The notes beneath the pieces were generated by a model. The model was not told where the DNA came from and made no database searches. It worked only from the letters and a program-made list of their open reading frames with translations. Shown here one piece after another: positions 6,672 through 9,792 of a stretch of 9,792 nt of DNA; position 1 is the stretch's first letter; each line of letters opens with the position of its first letter. The stretch is from NCBI GenBank assembly GCA_035527455.1, contig DATLAN010000288.1, forward strand, positions 1 through 9,792. Reading direction: 5' to 3'. The DNA is from DATLAN01 sp035527455 (lineage in GTDB: Bacteria; Planctomycetota; Planctomycetia; Pirellulales; Thermoguttaceae). Both the position numbers and the translations under genes were made by a program.

Positions 6672-7958
6672 ATGAAGAATCTGGTCACTCTGGTTCTAGG
6701 CGGCGGGCAGGGGACCCGACTCTATCCGCTGACCAAGTTCCGTTCCAAGCCGGCCGTGCCCATCGCCGGGAAATATCGGCTGATCGATATCCCCCTGTCG
6801 AACTGCATCAACAGCGGGCTGAACCGGATCTACCTCGTCACGCAGTTCAACTCGGTCAGCCTGCACCGCCACATTCGGGCAAGCTACAACTTCGACCGTT
6901 TCACCCGCGGTTTCGTCGAGATCCTGGCCGCCCAGCAGACGATCGCCAACACCGACTGGTACCAGGGCACCGCCGACGCCGTGCGGCAGAATCTCCGCTA
7001 CCTCCAGCAACCCGGCATCCAGTACGTGCTGATCCTCTCGGGCGACCAGCTCTACCGGATGGATTTCCGGCAGATGATCGCCACGCACCAACAGTCCGGC
7101 GCCGACGTGACCATCTCGGCCGCGCCGGTCCACGCCCGGGACGCCTCCGGTCTGGGGATCATGCGGCTGGACGGCTCGGGCCGCGTGGTCGGCTTTCTGG
7201 AGAAGCCGCAGACCCCGGAAGAAATCGACCACGTGCGGACCGACCCGGCGTGGATCGACGCGCGGGGAATCCAAAGCGGCGGGCGCGACTGTCTGGCCAG
7301 TATGGGTATCTACCTGTTCAACCGCCAAACGCTCTTGGACGTGCTCGAGAAGACCGACTACCAGGACTTCGGCCGCGAGGTCTTTCCGGCGTCGATCCGC
7401 ACCCGGCACGTCCAGGTCCATCTGTTCGACGGCTACTGGGAAGACATCGGAACGATCCGATCGTTCTTCGAGGCGAATCTCCAAATGGCCACGTCCGATC
7501 CGCCTTTCGACCTGGCGATGGCCGACGCGCCGATCTACTCGCGTGCCCGGGCGTTGCCGCCGGCGTATATCGAGGGCGCCACGATCCGCCGCAGCCTGGT
7601 GGCCGACGGCTGCGTGATCGAAGAAGGGGCGATGATCGAGAACAGCGTGATCGGGCTGCGTTGCCAGATCGGCCGCGACGTGCGGATCCGCAATTCGATC
7701 CTGATGGGGGCCGACTTCTACGAAGCGTCCGACGATCTGGCCGACAACCATTCGAACGGCCGCCCGCCCTTGGGCGTCGGCCGCGGCACCCGCATCGAAA
7801 GCGCGATCATCGACAAGAACTGCCGCATCGGCGAAGGCGTCCAGGTCGTCAACCAAAGCGGCGTCGACTCCGCGGCCGAAACCCAGTACGGCATGATCCG
7901 CGACGGGATCATGGTCGTGCCCCAGGGCACCACGCTGCCGGACGGGTGGACCTTGTAA
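6672..7958 (+). CDS. glgC: Glucose-1-phosphate adenylyltransferase (ADP-glucose pyrophosphorylase)
   Basis: This enzyme makes ADP-glucose and pyrophosphate from glucose-1-phosphate and ATP, the regulated step of bacterial glycogen synthesis, in the cytoplasm. The 428 residues align over the full usual length. The N-terminal nucleotidyltransferase domain shows LGGGQGTRLYPLT (9-21), SKPAVP (25-30), the catalytic D125 in LSGDQLYRMD, the glucose-1-phosphate lysine K178 in FLEKP, and WEDIGTI (256-262). The C-terminal left-handed beta-helix spans about 300-420. The sequence is of the cyanobacterial/plant type (DYQDFGREVFPASI). Of the two lysines that bind 3-phosphoglycerate in the Anabaena enzyme, the one in IIDKN is kept (K382), while the one near the end is replaced by Q417 or its neighbour (VVPQGTT). 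The start ATG at 6672 has only a weak upstream GGGGAA. No other glycogen gene is in the window. A repeat begins 1 nt after the stop. Confidence 0.96.
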   Translation: MKNLVTLVLGGGQGTRLYPLTKFRSKPAVPIAGKYRLIDIPLSNCINSGLNRIYLVTQFNSVSLHRHIRASYNFDRFTRGFVEILAAQQTIANTDWYQGTADAVRQNLRYLQQPGIQYVLILSGDQLYRMDFRQMIATHQQSGADVTISAAPVHARDASGLGIMRLDGSGRVVGFLEKPQTPEEIDHVRTDPAWIDARGIQSGGRDCLASMGIYLFNRQTLLDVLEKTDYQDFGREVFPASIRTRHVQVHLFDGYWEDIGTIRSFFEANLQMATSDPPFDLAMADAPIYSRARALPPAYIEGATIRRSLVADGCVIEEGAMIENSVIGLRCQIGRDVRIRNSILMGADFYEASDDLADNHSNGRPPLGVGRGTRIESAIIDKNCRIGEGVQVVNQSGVDSAAETQYGMIRDGIMVVPQGTTLPDGWTL

Positions 7959-7959
7959 G

Positions 7960-8036
7960 GGGTGGCACGCCCTGAGGAACGAAGGGCGTGGTTCGGCAGG
8001 TTTTCCACGCCCTTCGTTCCTCAGGGCGTGCCACCC
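7960..8036. repeat. REPIN-like element (family C), copy 2
   Basis: The arms at 7961-7990 and 8006-8035 are identical to those of the copy at 6450-6523, with one more pair (7960/8036) making 31 bp. The 15-nt loop is unrelated to that of copy 1. GTGG heads are at 7962-7965 and, inverted, 8031-8034. The element starts 1 nt after the glgC stop and ends 29 nt before the stop of the minus-strand transporter gene, a position suited to a bidirectional terminator. Confidence 0.92.
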
Positions 8037-8065
8037 AATTGGACAAGTTATTTCTGCGTGGAACC

Positions 8066-9751
8066 TTACTTCGCGGACTTATCTCCAGGCGAAGTCTCTT
8101 GGGCTGCCGGGTCGGCGGGTGCGGCCGTCGGGCTTTTCTCGGGGAAAAGCTTGTCGATCACGTTGCCCTTGATCTTGATGACCGAGCCGATGGTGGCCAT
8201 TGCCAAAGCGATCACCAACAGCACGTTGAAAACGACGCGACGTGCGCCGCTGCCCACCGCGTCGCCGATGTAGCTTCGCTTGTTGTTGAGGATCAGGAAG
8301 ATCACGTAGGCGATCGGGAGCATCGCAAAGCAGACGGCCGACGCGGCGACCGGGAACCAAAACGGCAGCTTGGCGATCACACCGAAAAACCCGATCGACG
8401 GCGCCAATGCGAACAGGCGGAAGCGGGCCTTGGTATACTCCAGCCCGAACATCTCGCAGAGCGTAAAGCCGCAGACGACCATGTGGGTGGAAATCGCGGT
8501 ACACGTCATGGCGATCAGGCCGAGGTCGAACACGATCCGGCCGGCGTCTTTGCCGAAGATTCCGGTGAGCGACGCGGCGGCCGTGTCCGGCTTGAGCCCT
8601 TCGCGAAGCAGGTCTTCGCCCGTGTACACGCCGGTGACCGTCATGGCGATGATCACCAGCGAGGTCACCAGGGCGAACGGCAGGAACATCGACATGCCCA
8701 GGTCCCATCGGGCCAGCTTCTTGTGCTGCGGTCCCCATCCCTTAGCCAAGAGCGAATAGGGATAGAGGAAGGTCATGTTGATGCCGACGGCCGCGCCGAG
8801 CATACCCAGCACCAGGGTAATGTGCTTGGGGTTCGACCACTCGGGGATGCCGTACCAGCCGATGAACCCCTTACCCATCTCGGCCCAGTCGATTTTCGCG
8901 ATGCTGCTGATCACGACGATAGCGAACATCAGCACGATCAGGGCGATCACCGTCCGCAGGAACCATTCGTAGAGTTTGATGCCTCGGGCGCTGCTGCCGT
9001 AGCTGAAGACGGTGAAGATGTTGATCGAGAGAATGACGGCGCCGATCAGGAAGCTCAACCCGATGCCGCCCCAGGTGAATATGTTCGAACTGACGGCCTT
9101 GGGCCCGTCGCCGGTTATCTCCTCATCCGCCTTGGCCTGCTTCTCCGCTTCCTCCCACCGCTGCTTGCTGACGCCCGTTTCGACCTTGGCATTCTCTCCG
9201 TCCTTCAACTCGGAGCGTACCAAAGCGACCGCCTCCTCGTCTGCCTTGGTGACGTAGGTGCCGTCGGCCAACTGGACGAAAGAGACGTCGGTCGTAGTTC
9301 CGGCCGCCCTGCCCAGATCGCGAACGGCCCCGGCGGCCAGTCCGTATTGGGGGAAGTGCCAGATGATCGACGACATGATCGTGCCCAACGCCCAGAGGAA
9401 CACCAGCACCTTGCCGACTTCTCGGCCGAAGGACTTGTAGGGCCGCTCGCCCTTGGTCAGCACGATGTTGCCCAATGCGGCGAGCATCATCACGCCGAGG
9501 AACATGGCCACCGGCTGGACCCAGAGGAGCTTGTAGCCGAAGGAAGCCCCCGCGACGACCGACGCGGTGGCACTGCCGGCCCCCAGGGTCATGGCACTTT
9601 GCAGCAGTCCCGGCCCGGTGCGCTTGATGTAGCCGGTGGCCCGGGGCACGAACGGCTTGCTCTCCAGCGCCTTCAGCGCGTCCACCTCCTGTTGCAGCTT
9701 TTCCGGGTTCCACTTGGCGGTCATCGGAAGGCCTTTGGATTGCTCTGCCAT
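8066..9751 (-). CDS. Nramp-family-like membrane transporter lacking canonical metal motifs
   Basis: The 561-residue membrane protein has about 11 hydrophobic segments (roughly 46-66, 75-95, 113-140, 225-250, 265-285, 310-335, 353-376, 407-432, 445-460, 463-489, 504-527), as in the Nramp/SLC11 family. The best signatures are RTGPGLLQSA (44-53) and FGYKLLWV (71-78), matching the first helices of Nramp proteins. The DPGN metal site of helix 1 reads GAGS (57-60), and the MPH region of helix 6 reads about GINM (323-326), so Mn/Fe transport is uncertain; Mg, another ion or another solute is possible. A charged insertion (about 143-223) separates the third and fourth segments. The C-terminus is a Pro/Ala-rich tail. 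The start ATG at 9749-9751 is set by AAGGAG 6 nt upstream; in-frame ATGs further up (9769, 9787) lack such a site. The gene is convergent with glgC. Confidence 0.85.
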   Translation of the reverse strand: MAEQSKGLPMTAKWNPEKLQQEVDALKALESKPFVPRATGYIKRTGPGLLQSAMTLGAGSATASVVAGASFGYKLLWVQPVAMFLGVMMLAALGNIVLTKGERPYKSFGREVGKVLVFLWALGTIMSSIIWHFPQYGLAAGAVRDLGRAAGTTTDVSFVQLADGTYVTKADEEAVALVRSELKDGENAKVETGVSKQRWEEAEKQAKADEEITGDGPKAVSSNIFTWGGIGLSFLIGAVILSINIFTVFSYGSSARGIKLYEWFLRTVIALIVLMFAIVVISSIAKIDWAEMGKGFIGWYGIPEWSNPKHITLVLGMLGAAVGINMTFLYPYSLLAKGWGPQHKKLARWDLGMSMFLPFALVTSLVIIAMTVTGVYTGEDLLREGLKPDTAAASLTGIFGKDAGRIVFDLGLIAMTCTAISTHMVVCGFTLCEMFGLEYTKARFRLFALAPSIGFFGVIAKLPFWFPVAASAVCFAMLPIAYVIFLILNNKRSYIGDAVGSGARRVVFNVLLVIALAMATIGSVIKIKGNVIDKLFPEKSPTAAPADPAAQETSPGDKSAK

Positions 9752-9757
9752 GGCATG

Positions 9758-9763
9758 CTCCTT
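9758..9763 (-). promoter_or_regulatory. Ribosome binding site of the Nramp-like gene
   Basis: On the minus strand AAGGAG lies 6 nt before the ATG at 9749-9751, which favours this start over the in-frame ATGs upstream. The remaining bases to the right edge (9764-9792) show nothing further. Confidence 0.7.
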
Positions 9764-9792
9764 GGTCATCGAGGGGCGGTTGAACAACGTGG

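Noticed and set aside
6450..8036. The family C hairpins as classical intrinsic terminators
   Set aside because: The stems are strong and well placed, but no run of T follows on either strand; they are listed as repeats with termination only as a possibility.
6672..9751. Defence island, CRISPR array, toxin-antitoxin or phage genes
   Set aside because: No spaced array, nuclease, toxin or phage motif is seen; the genes are metabolic or transport genes.

Overview
The window is a GC-rich stretch that most resembles a member of the Planctomycetota, probably near the Pirellulales. No marker gene fixes this. It rests on gene content typical of that group: a FGly-type sulfatase, a secreted multi-heme HzsA-like protein, a secreted protein resembling planctomycete PQQ-propeller proteins, and an atypical Nramp-family permease. 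Dense intergenic palindromes also fit.

Layout from left to right: (1) the 5' end of an exported protein on the minus strand (1-232), running off the left edge; (2) an arylsulfatase on the plus strand (373-1689); (3) a radical SAM protein on the minus strand (1785-3485), convergent with the sulfatase; (4) a divergent HzsA-like protein with three CXXCH sites (3661-6444, plus); (5) glgC, ADP-glucose pyrophosphorylase (6672-7958, plus); (6) an Nramp-like transporter on the minus strand (8066-9751), convergent with glgC. The strand alternates and the one same-strand pair is 227 nt apart, so no operon is evident. The genes do not form one pathway that I can see: sulfate-ester hydrolysis, an unknown radical reaction, periplasmic or surface redox, glycogen synthesis and membrane transport.

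The most distinctive layer is the non-coding one. Four of the five complete or partly visible gene junctions carry palindromic elements: 296-349, 1686-1787, 6450-6523 and 7960-8036. They have the architecture described for REP/REPIN elements: a GTAG or GTGG head, a short hairpin, then the same unit inverted. Three sequence families are present. The elements lie within 0-6 nt of the stop codons of all four genes whose 3' ends are visible, and in one cluster the stop codons are part of the repeat. A fifth palindrome of another kind lies in frame inside the HzsA-like gene between its first and second heme-binding motifs. No RAYT (REP-associated tyrosine transposase) gene is in the window, so any mobilising enzyme would act in trans.

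Secondary points: the Nramp-like protein lacks the canonical metal-binding motifs of transmembrane helices 1 and 6 and has a long charged insertion; the radical SAM protein has extra cysteines ahead of its cluster motif and a B12-type domain without DxHxxG; GlgC keeps one of two cyanobacterial activator lysines but not the other; and the sulfatase has no convincing start codon because a repeat lies directly upstream.
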